Positions 24,408 to 33,029 of a DNA stretch of 64,000 bases are shown in pieces. This DNA is from Clostridia bacterium. GTDB lineage: Bacteria; Bacillota; Clostridia; Oscillospirales; Acutalibacteraceae. The position numbers and the translations under genes are program-made. The stretch is taken from NCBI GenBank assembly GCA_017407995.1, contig JAFQVM010000006.1, forward strand, positions 1 to 64,000, in the 5' to 3' direction. The notes under the pieces were generated by a model. That model saw only the letters and a program-made list of their open reading frames with translations. It did not search any database and was not told the DNA's origin. Numbering within the stretch: the first letter of the stretch is position 1; every line of letters begins with the position of its first letter.

Positions 24408-25505
24408 ATGTTGCTTAATTTAAGACCTGCAGATGAATGTAAATTTGATGAGATATCCCTTGGAGAAATTATGCTCAGGCTTGACCCTGGCAGTGGAAGA
24501 ATAAAGAACAGCAGAAGTTTTACTGCGTGGGAAGGCGGCGGAGAGTACAACGTAGCTCGTGGACTTCGCCGTTGCTTCGGACTTCGCACCGCTGTTATCA
24601 CAGCCCTTGCAGACAATGAGATAGGCCGTCTTGTTGAGGACTTCGTTCTTCAGGGCGGAGTTGATACCTCTTTTATAAAGTGGATGGATTATGACGGAAT
24701 CGGACGTGCTGTAAGAAACGGACTCAACTTCACAGAGCGTGGATACGGTATTCGTGGTGCTGTCGGCGTTTCGGACAGAGGCAACACAGCCGCATCTCAG
24801 CTCAAGGCAGAAGACGTTGATTGGGAGTATATCTTTGGTACACTCGGAGTCAGATGGCTTCATACAGGCGGAATTTTTGCCGCTCTCTCTGAGACCAGCG
24901 CCGAGACAGTTATCGAGGCTGTCAAGCAGGCTAAAAAGTACGGCACAGTTGTCTCCTATGACCTTAACTACCGTCCGTCACTTTGGAAAGGCATAGGCGG
25001 CAAGGAGAAGGCACAGGAAGTTAATAAGGAAATTGCAAAGTATATCGATGTTATGATAGGTAACGAAGAGGATTTCACAGCCTGCCTCGGACTTGAGGTT
25101 GAGGGCAACGATGAAAACCTTAAAGAGCTCAATCTTGACGGCTACTGCAAGATGATTGAAAATGCAGTTAAGGTATACCCGAACTTCAAAGTTGTTGCAA
25201 CAACTCTCAGAGGTGTAAAGACAGCAACAGTTAACGACTGGAGCGCAATGTGTTGGGCAGACGGTCAGCTCTATCATGGTTTGAAGCTTGATAATCTTGA
25301 GATTTTCGACCGTGTCGGTGGTGGCGACTCTTTTGCTTCCGGACTTATTTACGGTCTTATGACTACAGGCGATGCACAGAAAGCCGTTAACTACGGTGTA
25401 GCTCACGGAGCATTGGCAATGACCACTCCCGGCGACACTTCCATGGCAAGCAAGAAGGAAGTTGAAGCGGTAATGAGTGGTGCAGGCGCCCGTGTACAGA
25501 GATAA
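24408..25505 (+). CDS. kdgK: PfkB-family 2-keto-3-deoxygluconate kinase
   Basis: This 365-residue sugar kinase phosphorylates 2-keto-3-deoxygluconate to KDPG with ATP. PfkB features are the substrate loop EGGGEYNVARGLRRCFG near the N-terminus and the ATP/catalytic signature DRVGGGDSFASGLIYGL with its catalytic Asp. The specificity is inferred mainly from the adjacent KDPG aldolase gene and from overall resemblance. AAAGGA precedes ATG 24408. The aldolase follows after a 240-base spacer that holds a duplicated sequence. Confidence 0.85.
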   Translation: MLLNLRPADECKFDEISLGEIMLRLDPGSGRIKNSRSFTAWEGGGEYNVARGLRRCFGLRTAVITALADNEIGRLVEDFVLQGGVDTSFIKWMDYDGIGRAVRNGLNFTERGYGIRGAVGVSDRGNTAASQLKAEDVDWEYIFGTLGVRWLHTGGIFAALSETSAETVIEAVKQAKKYGTVVSYDLNYRPSLWKGIGGKEKAQEVNKEIAKYIDVMIGNEEDFTACLGLEVEGNDENLKELNLDGYCKMIENAVKVYPNFKVVATTLRGVKTATVNDWSAMCWADGQLYHGLKLDNLEIFDRVGGGDSFASGLIYGLMTTGDAQKAVNYGVAHGALAMTTPGDTSMASKKEVEAVMSGAGARVQR

Positions 25506-25508
25506 TAG

Positions 25509-25666
25509 ACGTAGGGTTTGAATAATCTTGCGCACATTGAACGCCTTTCGCACCCAAACTCACGTATCATTATACGCTTCGGGGTGCGAAAAACGCCCAC
25601 TGCACGCAACCTAATCCAAACGCAGAATTGCAACGTAGGGTTTGAATAATCTTGCGCACATTGAAC
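25509..25666. repeat. Pair of 34-bp direct repeats enclosing a hairpin
   Basis: The same 34 bases, beginning ACGTAGGGTTTGAATAATCT, occur at 25509-25542 and 25633-25666, 124 bases apart. Between them TTTCGCACCC (25546-25555) pairs with GGGTGCGAAA (25582-25591). No open frame is evident. The layout resembles a locally duplicated or mobile-derived intergenic block inserted between kdgK and eda. The rest of the gap has a hairpin GGGCGCAC/GTGCGCCC at 25697-25716, just before the eda ribosome site. Confidence 0.8.
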
Positions 25667-25746
25667 TTTTTTGACTAACATTAAATTAACTTTCAGGGGC
25701 GCACAGCCGTGCGCCCATACTGTGTAATTTTGAAAGGATGAAAATC

Positions 25747-26388
25747 ATGGATAAAGAATTGATACTTACTAAAATACAGGAATGCGGAATTGTTGCCGTA
25801 GTAAGAGCTGAAACCACAGAGCAGGCTGAGCGCATTACAGATGCTTGTATCGAGGGCGGTGTTGCAGCGATTGAGCTTACTTTTACAGTTCCCCATGCTG
25901 ATAAGGTTATTGAGGACCTTGCAAAAAAATATACACCCGACGAGATTATTCTCGGCGCAGGTACAGTTATGGATGCAGCAACTGCAAGAATAGCTTTGCT
26001 TTCGGGTGCACAGTATATCGTAAGTCCTTATCTTGATATTGAAACTGTCAAGATGTGCAACCGTTACAGAACAGCTGTTATGCCCGGTGTTATGTCTGTG
26101 CGTGAGGCTGTTATGGCAATGGAAGCGGGTGCTGATATCCTCAAGATATTCCCCGGCGACCTTTTCGGTCCCAAAATCATAAAGGCAATCAAAGGCCCCA
26201 TTCCTTATGCTAAGATGATGCCCACAGGCGGTGTTGATGTTGACAACGTCGGCGAGTGGATAAAAGCAGGAGCAGTTGCAGTCGGAGCGGGTAGTTCACT
26301 GACAGCAGGCGCAAAGACAGGCGACTATCAGAAGATAACTGAGACTGCACGTAAGTTTGTAGAAAACATCAAGGCAGCCCGTGCATAA
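25747..26388 (+). CDS. eda: KHG/KDPG aldolase
   Basis: This 213-residue class I aldolase cleaves 2-keto-3-deoxy-6-phosphogluconate to pyruvate and glyceraldehyde-3-phosphate. The Schiff-base lysine is in ADILKIFPGD, and the acid/base glutamate is in AAIELTFTVP. The glycine-rich phosphate loop is MPTGGVD. I start at ATG 25747 because AAAGGA is 8 bases upstream; ATG 25738 lies directly against the ribosome site. With kdgK it forms the lower Entner-Doudoroff/hexuronate branch. Confidence 0.93.
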   Translation: MDKELILTKIQECGIVAVVRAETTEQAERITDACIEGGVAAIELTFTVPHADKVIEDLAKKYTPDEIILGAGTVMDAATARIALLSGAQYIVSPYLDIETVKMCNRYRTAVMPGVMSVREAVMAMEAGADILKIFPGDLFGPKIIKAIKGPIPYAKMMPTGGVDVDNVGEWIKAGAVAVGAGSSLTAGAKTGDYQKITETARKFVENIKAARA

Positions 26389-26421
26389 TTATTATTCAGC
26401 GTTTAACTGAGAGGACAGTTT

Positions 26422-27693
26422 ATGTTTGTAGATGTTGCAAAAATCAAGATAAAAGCGGGGTCTGGCGGCGATGGAGCCGTCACGTTCCACCGTGAAAAGT
26501 ATGTTGCCTCAGGCGGTCCTGACGGCGGTGACGGCGGCAAGGGCGGAGATATAATCTTCGAGGTCGATGATAACCTTGCTACTCTTGCGGATTTTCGTTA
26601 TAAGCGCAAGTATACCGCACAGGACGGTAAAAAAGGTGAGGGCAATCGCCGCAGGGGCAAGAGCGGTGAAAACCTTGTTATCCGTGTGCCAAGGGGGACA
26701 ATAATAAGAGAAGTTCAGAGTAACGCTGTCATGGCGGATATGTCTGAAAAGACCTCATTTGTCGCAGCCAAGGGTGGCCGTGGCGGATGGGGCAATACCC
26801 ATTTCAAGACCCCTACAAGACAGACTCCTCGTTTTGCAAAGAACGGAACTCCCGGCGAGGAGTGGGAGGTTGTGCTTGAATTAAAACTCCTTGCAGATGT
26901 AGGATTGCTCGGATTTCCGAATGTAGGTAAATCTACATTTATATCCGTTGTCAGCGAGGCAAAACCGATTATTGCGGATTATCATTTTACCACTATAACA
27001 CCCGTTCTCGGAGTTGTTAGCATGGGTGAGGGAGAGTCCTTTGTAATAGCGGATATTCCCGGTCTTATTGAGGGTGCAAGCGAAGGCATTGGTTTAGGTC
27101 ATCAGTTCCTGCGCCATGTTGAGCGTTGCCGTATGCTGTTGCATATAATTGATGCAGCAGGCAGCGAGGGCAGAGACCCGATAGAAGATTTTGAAAAGAT
27201 TAATACAGAGCTTGAAAAGTTTAATCCTGAGCTGTCAAAGCTTCCGCAGATAGTAGCCGCCAACAAGATAGACATGGCGGAAGATGCGCAGATTGAGAAG
27301 TTGCGTGAGTATTTCACCGACAGAGGATATGAATTTTTCACCATGTGCGCTCCGATTCAGGAGGGTACGTCTGAAATTATAAATTCTGTAGCTGTAAAGC
27401 TTAAGACCTTGCCACCTATAAAACGCTATGAGACCGAAGAGATACCTGTTGAAATGTTTGAAAAACAGAAAGATACAGGTTTCACTATTAAGGAAACAGA
27501 CGGAATATACAGCGTTGAGGCTCCGTGGCTACTGAAGATTCTTCAGCAGACCGACCTTGATGACTATGAGTCTCTGCAGTATTTTCAGCGAGTGCTTCAT
27601 TCAAGTGGTATAATAGATGCGCTTGAGGATAAAGGCATCCAGCAGGGTGATACCGTCGAGATATATGACCTTGAGTTTGACTATATGCCGTAG
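26422..27693 (+). CDS. obgE: GTPase ObgE/CgtA
   Basis: This 423-residue GTPase is involved in 50S ribosome assembly and stress control. The glycine-rich Obg domain (about residues 1-157) has KAGSGGDGAVTFHREKYV. The G domain has GFPNVGKSTF and DIPGLIEGAS, and a C-terminal OCT domain follows from about residue 345. AGAGGACAG precedes ATG 26422. It is followed closely by mrnC. Confidence 0.97.
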   Translation: MFVDVAKIKIKAGSGGDGAVTFHREKYVASGGPDGGDGGKGGDIIFEVDDNLATLADFRYKRKYTAQDGKKGEGNRRRGKSGENLVIRVPRGTIIREVQSNAVMADMSEKTSFVAAKGGRGGWGNTHFKTPTRQTPRFAKNGTPGEEWEVVLELKLLADVGLLGFPNVGKSTFISVVSEAKPIIADYHFTTITPVLGVVSMGEGESFVIADIPGLIEGASEGIGLGHQFLRHVERCRMLLHIIDAAGSEGRDPIEDFEKINTELEKFNPELSKLPQIVAANKIDMAEDAQIEKLREYFTDRGYEFFTMCAPIQEGTSEIINSVAVKLKTLPPIKRYETEEIPVEMFEKQKDTGFTIKETDGIYSVEAPWLLKILQQTDLDDYESLQYFQRVLHSSGIIDALEDKGIQQGDTVEIYDLEFDYMP

Positions 27694-27705
27694 GGCGGTG
27701 AGCTT

Positions 27706-28110
27706 TTGATAGGAATAAGCGAAGAAATTAAAAATGCAGACCCATCATTGCTGAGTCCGCTGACTCTCGCATTTGTGGGCGACACGGTGTTTGATTTGTT
27801 GGTGCGTGGAAATCTTGTCATGCAAGCGAACCGACCTGTAGGCAAGCTTCATCCGCAGGCTGCTAAGAAAGTCTGTGCTCCGGCACAGGCACAAGCGGCA
27901 GAGCAGATTATAGACCTTCTCACTGAGCAGGAGGCGGACATATATCGGCGAGGCAGGAATGCCCACACAGGGAACATACCGAAAAACGCTACAGCTGCGC
28001 AGTATCATAGCGCAACAGGGCTTGAAGCGCTTTTCGGATGGCTTTATCTTTCGGGTAAGGATGAGCGGATAGCAGAGCTTTTTAAAGTTATCAGCGAAAA
28101 TGATATTTAG
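27706..28110 (+). CDS. mrnC: Mini-ribonuclease III
   Basis: This 134-residue protein is a stand-alone RNase III catalytic domain without a dsRNA-binding domain. It matures the ends of 23S rRNA in Firmicutes. The signature LAFVGDTVFDLLVR holds the catalytic acidic residue, and the second site is in TGLEALFGWLYL. The start is TTG 27706, with GGGCGGTGAG 3-4 bases upstream. The gene is linked to obgE here rather than to cysS. Its stop overlaps nothing; the YitT gene begins 20 bases later. Confidence 0.92.
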   Translation: MIGISEEIKNADPSLLSPLTLAFVGDTVFDLLVRGNLVMQANRPVGKLHPQAAKKVCAPAQAQAAEQIIDLLTEQEADIYRRGRNAHTGNIPKNATAAQYHSATGLEALFGWLYLSGKDERIAELFKVISENDI

Positions 28111-28129
28111 CTTTTTGGGAGGTAACTCC

Positions 28130-29074
28130 ATGGGCAAAGATAAGATATCCTCCGGCGATGAGCGACGTCGCCGTAAAATGCAAAAAAGAGTATTTGGCGC
28201 ACCAAAGACAAAAGGGCAAAGATTTCTCGATGTTGTTATAGATAATTTGTGCTGGGTAGTTGGCAGTTCCCTTTATTCAATAGCAGTCATAGCTTTTGCA
28301 ATACCTAATAATATTGCACAAAGCGGAGCCACGGGACTTGCGATTATAATTAACCATTTGACAGAGATTCCGATAGGCGTAGCAAACCTTATAGTGAATA
28401 TTCCGCTGCTGATTCTGGCGGGGGTATTTATAGGCTGGAAGTTTGTTGCAAAGACCATGTGGGTGACGGTTATACTCTCTGTGTTACTTGATGTGTGGAA
28501 TATATTTTTGCCTGTATACACCGGAGACAGGATTCTTGCGGCGCTTTTCTGCGGAGTTATTTCGGGCGTGGGACTGTCGATAGTCTTTATGCGTGGAGCA
28601 ACAACCGGCGGTACGGATATTGTCGGACGGCTTATCCGCAAATGGTGGCCGCACGTATCAATGGGCAAGGTTATCCTTGCGGCAGATGCATTTATAGTAG
28701 TGCTTTCTGCGATAGTGTTCAGAAGCTTCGAGTCAGCTATGTATGCGATAATAGTAATATTCGTAAACTCACGGCTGATAGACTATATTCTTTACGGTAC
28801 GGGCAGCGGCAAGATGCTGATGGTTGTTACCGAGAAGGCGCAGGAGATATCGGCGCTCATAACAAGCGATATGCATAGGGGTGTAACGATTCTACCCGTT
28901 CAGGGAGGTTACACGGGAAAAGAGAAGAATATGCTTGTCTGCGCTGTACGAAACAGCGAGGTTTCAAGACTTACAAAACTTATTTGGAGTGTTGACGAGA
29001 ATCCGTTTATTATAGTTTCCGAAGCCGGCGAAATTCTTGGTGAAGGATTTAAAAACCCCGATAATGGAGAATAA
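28130..29074 (+). CDS. YitT family membrane protein (DUF2179)
   Basis: This 314-residue protein has a basic N-terminus, five to six hydrophobic segments (about residues 35-215) and a C-terminal cytoplasmic DUF2179 domain (GVTILPVQGGYTGKEKNMLV). The family is widespread in Firmicutes and its transport role is not established. I start it at ATG 28130 with GGGAGG at 28117-28122; an upstream in-frame ATG at 28100 lies inside mrnC. Confidence 0.88.
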   Translation: MGKDKISSGDERRRRKMQKRVFGAPKTKGQRFLDVVIDNLCWVVGSSLYSIAVIAFAIPNNIAQSGATGLAIIINHLTEIPIGVANLIVNIPLLILAGVFIGWKFVAKTMWVTVILSVLLDVWNIFLPVYTGDRILAALFCGVISGVGLSIVFMRGATTGGTDIVGRLIRKWWPHVSMGKVILAADAFIVVLSAIVFRSFESAMYAIIVIFVNSRLIDYILYGTGSGKMLMVVTEKAQEISALITSDMHRGVTILPVQGGYTGKEKNMLVCAVRNSEVSRLTKLIWSVDENPFIIVSEAGEILGEGFKNPDNGE

Positions 29075-29076
29075 AG

Positions 29077-29110
29077 AAACACCGATTCATTAAAAGTGAA
29101 TCGGTGTTTT
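29077..29110. terminator. Terminator after the YitT gene
   Basis: A 13-bp stem (29077-29089 with 29097-29109) with a 7-base loop and T run. Confidence 0.88.
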
Positions 29111-29113
29111 ATA

Positions 29114-29142
29114 TTGTTTTAATCTTTTTGATATGCTATAAT
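29114..29142 (+). promoter_or_regulatory. Promoter of the zinc-ribbon protein gene
   Basis: TTGTTT (29114-29119) and extended -10 TGCTATAAT (29134-29142) are spaced by 17 bases. Confidence 0.7.
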
Positions 29143-29192
29143 ATTTCAAAAGGTAAAAAACGAGCCTTTTTGAAAAACGGGAGGAGAAATAT

Positions 29193-29975
29193 ATGAATAT
29201 TCATTGCGAATATTGCGGCGCAAAATTTGATTCTGCAAGCAACAAGGCTTGTCCTCATTGCGGAGCAAGCTTTGAGGGTAATGATACTATCGAGGCGGCG
29301 CAGGAAAGGCAGCAAAAGCTTGATGACCTTGAGATGCGTCAGCAGCAGATGGAGTTGGAAGAGCGTCAGTCACAGATAGAGTATAGTCGAAAACAACGTC
29401 AGCAGGTACAACGCAGTCAGAAAAGAGTAAAATACGGCTGTATAATTCCTGTTTTTATTTTTATAGCAATAGGATTTATTTTTACGATAGGCTCTGTTGT
29501 TTTCACTTTTTTGAACAGACCATCTGAAGATGTTTTTTATGATGATACTGATATCATAGCAGACTTTCCGGAAGAAGATGAGTCGGAACCCCTTACTACT
29601 GAAGTTGACTTCAATGTGGTTGCTGAAATGGGTGACTACACAATTGTTTGTGATGAAATTATAGAAACGGACAGAGGCGGTTTTAAACCGGCTAAAGGCT
29701 ATATGTATGTGGCGTTTCACTTCGTAATGAAAAACACAAGCGAAGAATCTCTTTCTCCATTTTCAACATTGATTTGTGCAGTTGACGGTGTTGTCTGCGA
29801 GGAAAAGTTCCTCTTTGATGAAAAGAAATTCGACCCTGATGATATTCCTGCAGGCTTGAGCGCAGACGGATACATTTGTTTTGAGGTGCCTGAGGATGCA
29901 GAACGCTTTGAACTTCGACATGAAAGCTCGGATGGTAGCAGCGTCACATTTTATATTGACAACACGCTTTCTTAA
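29193..29975 (+). CDS. Zinc-ribbon membrane protein with DUF4352-like extracytoplasmic domain
   Basis: This 260-residue protein starts with a zinc ribbon (CEYCGAKF and CPHCGASF, residues 5-29). A Gln/Glu/Arg-rich coiled-coil-like stretch follows (about 35-77), then one membrane segment (about 83-107), an acidic linker and a C-terminal immunoglobulin-like domain. The domain, with YMYVAFHFVMKNTSEESLSP and YICFEVPEDAERFEL, matches DUF4352/TELO-type lipoprotein folds. The topology places the ribbon inside and the beta domain outside. Function unknown. GGGAGGAG precedes ATG 29193. Confidence 0.75.
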   Translation: MNIHCEYCGAKFDSASNKACPHCGASFEGNDTIEAAQERQQKLDDLEMRQQQMELEERQSQIEYSRKQRQQVQRSQKRVKYGCIIPVFIFIAIGFIFTIGSVVFTFLNRPSEDVFYDDTDIIADFPEEDESEPLTTEVDFNVVAEMGDYTIVCDEIIETDRGGFKPAKGYMYVAFHFVMKNTSEESLSPFSTLICAVDGVVCEEKFLFDEKKFDPDDIPAGLSADGYICFEVPEDAERFELRHESSDGSSVTFYIDNTLS

Positions 29976-29993
29976 ATCAGATACATAAAATGC

Positions 29994-30023
29994 AAAAAGC
30001 TCACTCGAAAGAGTGAGCTTTTT
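29994..30023. terminator. Bidirectional terminator shared with tRNA-Thr
   Basis: A 13-bp stem (29994-30006 with 30011-30023) with a GAAA tetraloop has A and T runs on its flanks. It ends the zinc-ribbon gene and the oppositely oriented tRNA-Thr gene. Confidence 0.9.
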
Positions 30024-30099
30024 TGGAGCTACTGGCCGGACTCGAACCGGCGACCTGCTGATTACGAATCAGCTGCTCTACCAACTGAGCCACAGTAGC
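30024..30099 (-). tRNA. tRNA-Thr (anticodon CGT)
   Basis: All four arms fold. The acceptor GCTACTG pairs with CAGTAGC, the anticodon loop is TTCGTAA (anticodon CGT, reads ACG), and the T arm contains GGTTCGAGTCC. The CCA end is encoded (30024-30026). A promoter lies immediately upstream on the minus strand. Confidence 0.95.
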
Positions 30100-30113
30100 A
30101 TCGACAGCTATAT

Positions 30114-30142
30114 ATTATAATAGACAGGGAATAAATTTGCAA
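30114..30142 (-). promoter_or_regulatory. Promoter of tRNA-Thr
   Basis: On the minus strand TTGCAA (30137-30142) and TATAAT (30114-30119) are separated by 17 bases. Confidence 0.75.
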
Positions 30143-30198
30143 TACCTTTTTGGATTTTTGATAAAGGTTAAAAATAAATTATTGGTGTGGTGCCGCTA

Positions 30199-30227
30199 TT
30201 GCGAAGGGAGATTTTGTGTGATATAAT
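30199..30227 (+). promoter_or_regulatory. Promoter of tRNA-Arg
   Basis: TTGCGA (30199-30204) and TATAAT (30222-30227) are 17 bases apart, 10 bases before the tRNA. Confidence 0.7.
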
Positions 30228-30237
30228 ACCAAAGTAT

Positions 30238-30314
30238 CCGCCCGTAGCGAAGCTGGATATCGCAGCAGATTCCGATTCTGAAGGCCGGGGGTTCAAATCC
30301 CTCCGGGCGGGCCA
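30238..30314 (+). tRNA. tRNA-Arg (anticodon CCG)
   Basis: The acceptor CCGCCCG pairs with CGGGCGG. The D arm is GCGA/TCGC, and the anticodon loop TTCCGAT gives CCG (reads CGG). The T arm is GGGGG/CCCTC with loop TTCAAAT, and CCA is encoded at 30312-30314. The top pair of the anticodon stem (G-A) is mismatched. A spurious long open frame runs across it. Confidence 0.9.
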
Positions 30315-30316
30315 TG

Positions 30317-30350
30317 AACCCCGCTTACTATATGCAAGCGGGGTTTCACT
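30317..30350 (+). terminator. Terminator after tRNA-Arg
   Basis: A perfect 10-bp stem AACCCCGCTT (30317-30326) with AAGCGGGGTT (30336-30345) is followed by a T-rich stretch. Confidence 0.8.
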
Positions 30351-30372
30351 TTTCGTTTTTGGAGGTAGTTTG

Positions 30373-30741
30373 ATGGACTTAGTTGAAAAATATCTGATGC
30401 TGGTTAATGAGATGGCAGAGTTTAACAGTTATGACGATAAAAAGGAAGTTGCTAAATATAATAAAAAGACAACTAAAATCAGGGAGATAGCTTCAGCGAT
30501 TGAAAAGGAACAATCCGAACTGAAAATAGCGTTTTGTCAGTTGCTTTCTAATGAAAATCCTACGATACGACTTTGGGTAGCACATCATATGCTTGAGGTT
30601 ATGAATTATGAAGATTGTTACAGAAAAAAAGCGCTCCAAGAGATAAAACAGAGGGCTAAAGATAAAACAGCAGATGGCTATGGGAATAAGCTTTGGCTGA
30701 AAGAATGGTATAAAGACCATCCGAAAGACAGGTTGCTGTAA
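30373..30741 (+). CDS. DUF2019-like HEAT-repeat protein
   Basis: This 122-residue soluble, all-helical protein has one recognisable stretch, ENPTIRLWVAHHMLEV, which resembles the DUF2019 family. Some members are encoded near toxin/immunity loci. It has no signal peptide or membrane segment. GGAGGT (30361-30366) fixes the start at ATG 30373; the tRNA terminator lies just before. Function unknown. An immunity role is only a possibility and no toxin gene is adjacent. Confidence 0.65.
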   Translation: MDLVEKYLMLVNEMAEFNSYDDKKEVAKYNKKTTKIREIASAIEKEQSELKIAFCQLLSNENPTIRLWVAHHMLEVMNYEDCYRKKALQEIKQRAKDKTADGYGNKLWLKEWYKDHPKDRLL

Positions 30742-30789
30742 TTCATAGGTAATAGAATTTATGATATGATTTGTTTAAAGGAGAGCCTC

Positions 30790-31281
30790 GTGAATACACG
30801 TTTTGAATATGCTGATAAGCAAAAGATGCAAGAAATTCTGCCTGTGCTGTTTGATATTCTGCATTCCAACATGAGTATAATTGCACCAACAGGTAATACA
30901 TATGAGAATGATATGGAACAGTGGCTGTCTAATGTATTGCCTGCAATGCAAAAGGAAGTCCGCCAAATCGTTTTGATGTATGCTGATGATAAGCTGGTCG
31001 GGTATTTTCAATATTATGTTAATTCGGGCGCACTGATGATGGAGGAGATACAGATTGCAAGCGAATATCAGGGGAGCGGACTGTTTGGTTTGTTTTACCG
31101 ATGGCTTGTAAAGGTTTTGCCTAAAGACATTAAATATGTTGAGGCCTATTCAAATAAGAAAAACCATAAATCACAAGCAATCTTAGAGCATTTGGGGCTT
31201 TCTAAAGTCGGAGAAAACAAAAACGGTAATTCATTTTATTATAAAGGCGATTATGTTATTTTGCTGAATAGGTATAATTAA
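30790..31281 (+). CDS. GNAT family N-acetyltransferase
   Basis: This 163-residue protein shows the GNAT pattern. The strand GALMMEEIQIASEYQGSG covers strand beta4 and the acetyl-CoA loop, followed by YVEAYSNKKNHKSQAILEHL as the C-terminal motif. The substrate is unknown. GTG 30790 is preferred because AAAGGAGAG sits at 30777-30785; ATG 30766 lies upstream of that site. It has its own terminator. Confidence 0.75.
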   Translation: MNTRFEYADKQKMQEILPVLFDILHSNMSIIAPTGNTYENDMEQWLSNVLPAMQKEVRQIVLMYADDKLVGYFQYYVNSGALMMEEIQIASEYQGSGLFGLFYRWLVKVLPKDIKYVEAYSNKKNHKSQAILEHLGLSKVGENKNGNSFYYKGDYVILLNRYN

Positions 31282-31300
31282 TATTTGTCATCCCAAGATG

Positions 31301-31335
31301 AAACGGCTAAACTCAATAGAGTTTAGCCGTTTTTT
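31301..31335. terminator. Terminator, probably bidirectional
   Basis: A 14-bp perfect stem (31301-31314 with 31319-31332), AATA loop and T run on the plus side. The minus side is weaker. Confidence 0.88.
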
Positions 31336-31379
31336 AGTGTATTTATATGTAAAGATTTCTCATTTTTACCTTGGGACAA

Positions 31380-32270
31380 TTATTCTTTTATCTGTTTTTT
31401 ATCAAAAAAGCTTGTGAAGTTTATTGTGAAAAGCAAGATATACGCTACCCACATTGGAAGATTTTCGATGAATGCGCTTTTGCCGACAGTTACCAGAAGT
31501 ACAAGCATAACAGCGAGAATAATGATAAAAGCGACAGTAGCTACTATGTATTTTTTATCTTTTTCTTTAACCTTGTGGAAAAGGAATATAATCACACCTG
31601 CAGCACCGAAGAAAGCAAATATTAAAGCAGAAGCCCAATGTCCTAAGCATCTGGGAGTCATAATAAGCTCAAGCCCTGCCGACGGAACGTTTATTGTTAC
31701 GAATAGAGCGGCACAACCGAGCGAGGTTATAATAATTCCGGCTTTGCTGTAATAGTTGTTTTTGCGGTACATATAAAGAACATTTGTGAAAATTGAGACG
31801 GAAGAAAGCACGCCCCAGATTTTATAGTATAAAGGATATTTAAGACCTAACATACTTGCAGTTACATCTGTGAGGATATTGCCGAACTGCTCAGGGAAAC
31901 TTAAAAATCCGTACCAAGTAATAAAAGCGAACCCGGCAATTAAGTTTAAAACACAAAAGCCTGTTGTCAACTTTGTAAGCTTTTCGGCAAAAAGGATTTT
32001 TTTAATAAAAAGTGCATACGCAAAAAGGAGTATTGTTGAACCGATTACCCATAACCAATAGACGGTTGCATTTGCATACATGGGTTCATAGAGCATACCG
32101 TCAAACTTTGCAATAAAGTCTTCAGCGGACAAAAGCAAGTCATCACTTGTTGGAATGATGTACGGATATTTATCCCAACTCATAACAAAAGTCATCCACA
32201 ACCCGTAGACCAATGCGATTATTACCCACATTACGGTGTATTTTTTCATCATTTTTTTATTGTCACTCAT
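31380..32270 (-). CDS. Polytopic membrane protein of unknown function
   Basis: This 296-residue protein has about eight hydrophobic segments, for example TVMWVIIALVYGLWMTFVMS near the N-terminus and VATVAFIIILAVMLVLLVTV near the C-terminus. No transporter or enzyme motif was recognised. The second loop is acidic and tyrosine-rich. GGGGTGA just before ATG 32270 fixes the start; the longer in-frame start at 32318 has no ribosome site. It is relatively AT-rich and stands alone. Confidence 0.7.
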   Translation of the reverse strand: MSDNKKMMKKYTVMWVIIALVYGLWMTFVMSWDKYPYIIPTSDDLLLSAEDFIAKFDGMLYEPMYANATVYWLWVIGSTILLFAYALFIKKILFAEKLTKLTTGFCVLNLIAGFAFITWYGFLSFPEQFGNILTDVTASMLGLKYPLYYKIWGVLSSVSIFTNVLYMYRKNNYYSKAGIIITSLGCAALFVTINVPSAGLELIMTPRCLGHWASALIFAFFGAAGVIIFLFHKVKEKDKKYIVATVAFIIILAVMLVLLVTVGKSAFIENLPMWVAYILLFTINFTSFFDKKQIKE

Positions 32271-32423
32271 AATATCACCCCATTTACAAATTATAACACG
32301 AATTAAAAATTTATACAATAAAATAAAAATCGAAGATACTTCGTCGAGCGTTTACAAGATAGTATATTTTTAATCTCACTCTATGAAGCTGTGGCATATC
32401 ATAGGTGGGAGGCGATAAAGTAT

Positions 32424-32906
32424 ATGAGGGAAAGAATTTATGACAGAGTGGCAGCGGTTGCCTATGCACGCAGATGGGCGCTTGACAGAAACACAGCTTA
32501 TTATGATTTTGAAAAGAACGGAGGGGACTGCACGAACTTTGCATCTCAGTGCATATACGCAGGAGTAAAGGCTATGAACTTTACACCTGTTAATGGGTGG
32601 TACTACCGTTCATCCTATGACCGCACGGCTTCATGGAGCGGAGTGGAGTATCTTTATAACTTTCTTATTAACAACAAATCTGTAGGACCGTATGCACACG
32701 TAGTACCGCTTGAGGAAGCGGAGCTTGGAGATATCGTACAGCTCGGAAAGCAGGACGGTGATTTTTATCATACACCGGTCATAACCGCTTTAAAACCGAT
32801 TATATTGGTTGCGGCGCACAGCTACGATGCTTTGGACAGACCTCTGTTCTCGTATAATTACGGTGCAGTGCGTGTTCTTCACATTGACGGTGTGAGAATG
32901 TGGTGA
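32424..32906 (+). CDS. Amidase-like domain protein (Amidase_6 family)
   Basis: This 160-residue protein matches the putative amidase domain found in Firmicutes (YhbB-type). AVAYARRWALDRNTAYYDFE and then GGDCTNFASQCIYAG provide a Cys of a likely Cys-His hydrolase, and HTPVITAL and AAHSYDA provide histidines. Such domains are usually linked to spore or cell-wall peptides. There is no signal peptide, so it is either cytoplasmic or active in the spore compartment. ATG 32424 follows GGGAGG (32407-32412); ATG 32391 is an in-frame alternative upstream. Confidence 0.8.
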   Translation: MRERIYDRVAAVAYARRWALDRNTAYYDFEKNGGDCTNFASQCIYAGVKAMNFTPVNGWYYRSSYDRTASWSGVEYLYNFLINNKSVGPYAHVVPLEEAELGDIVQLGKQDGDFYHTPVITALKPIILVAAHSYDALDRPLFSYNYGAVRVLHIDGVRMW

Positions 32907-32973
32907 GGGGACATTTGTTATAATATTGAATTTGATTTAGTAGCAAAAACAGAAATATTTTTTAATTAATAAC

Positions 32974-33002
32974 TTGCTTTAATTAAAATCGTGTGCTATA
33001 AT
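32974..33002 (+). promoter_or_regulatory. Promoter of the tyrS leader
   Basis: TTGCTT (32974-32979) and extended -10 TGCTATAAT (32994-33002) are spaced by 17 bases. Transcription should start about 20 bases before the leader ATG. Confidence 0.8.
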
Positions 33003-33029
33003 GCGAAAAAACGTGAAAGGTGAACGAAT

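Noticed and set aside
25509-25666. CRISPR array
   Set aside because: Only two copies of the repeat are present, 124 bases apart, with no regular spacers and no cas genes.
30187-30741. Long frame starting before tRNA-Arg
   Set aside because: It reads across the tRNA and its terminator. The true gene begins at ATG 30373 with its own ribosome site.
30373-30741. Toxin-immunity module
   Set aside because: The DUF2019-like protein could be of that type, but no toxin gene or secretion signal is next to it.
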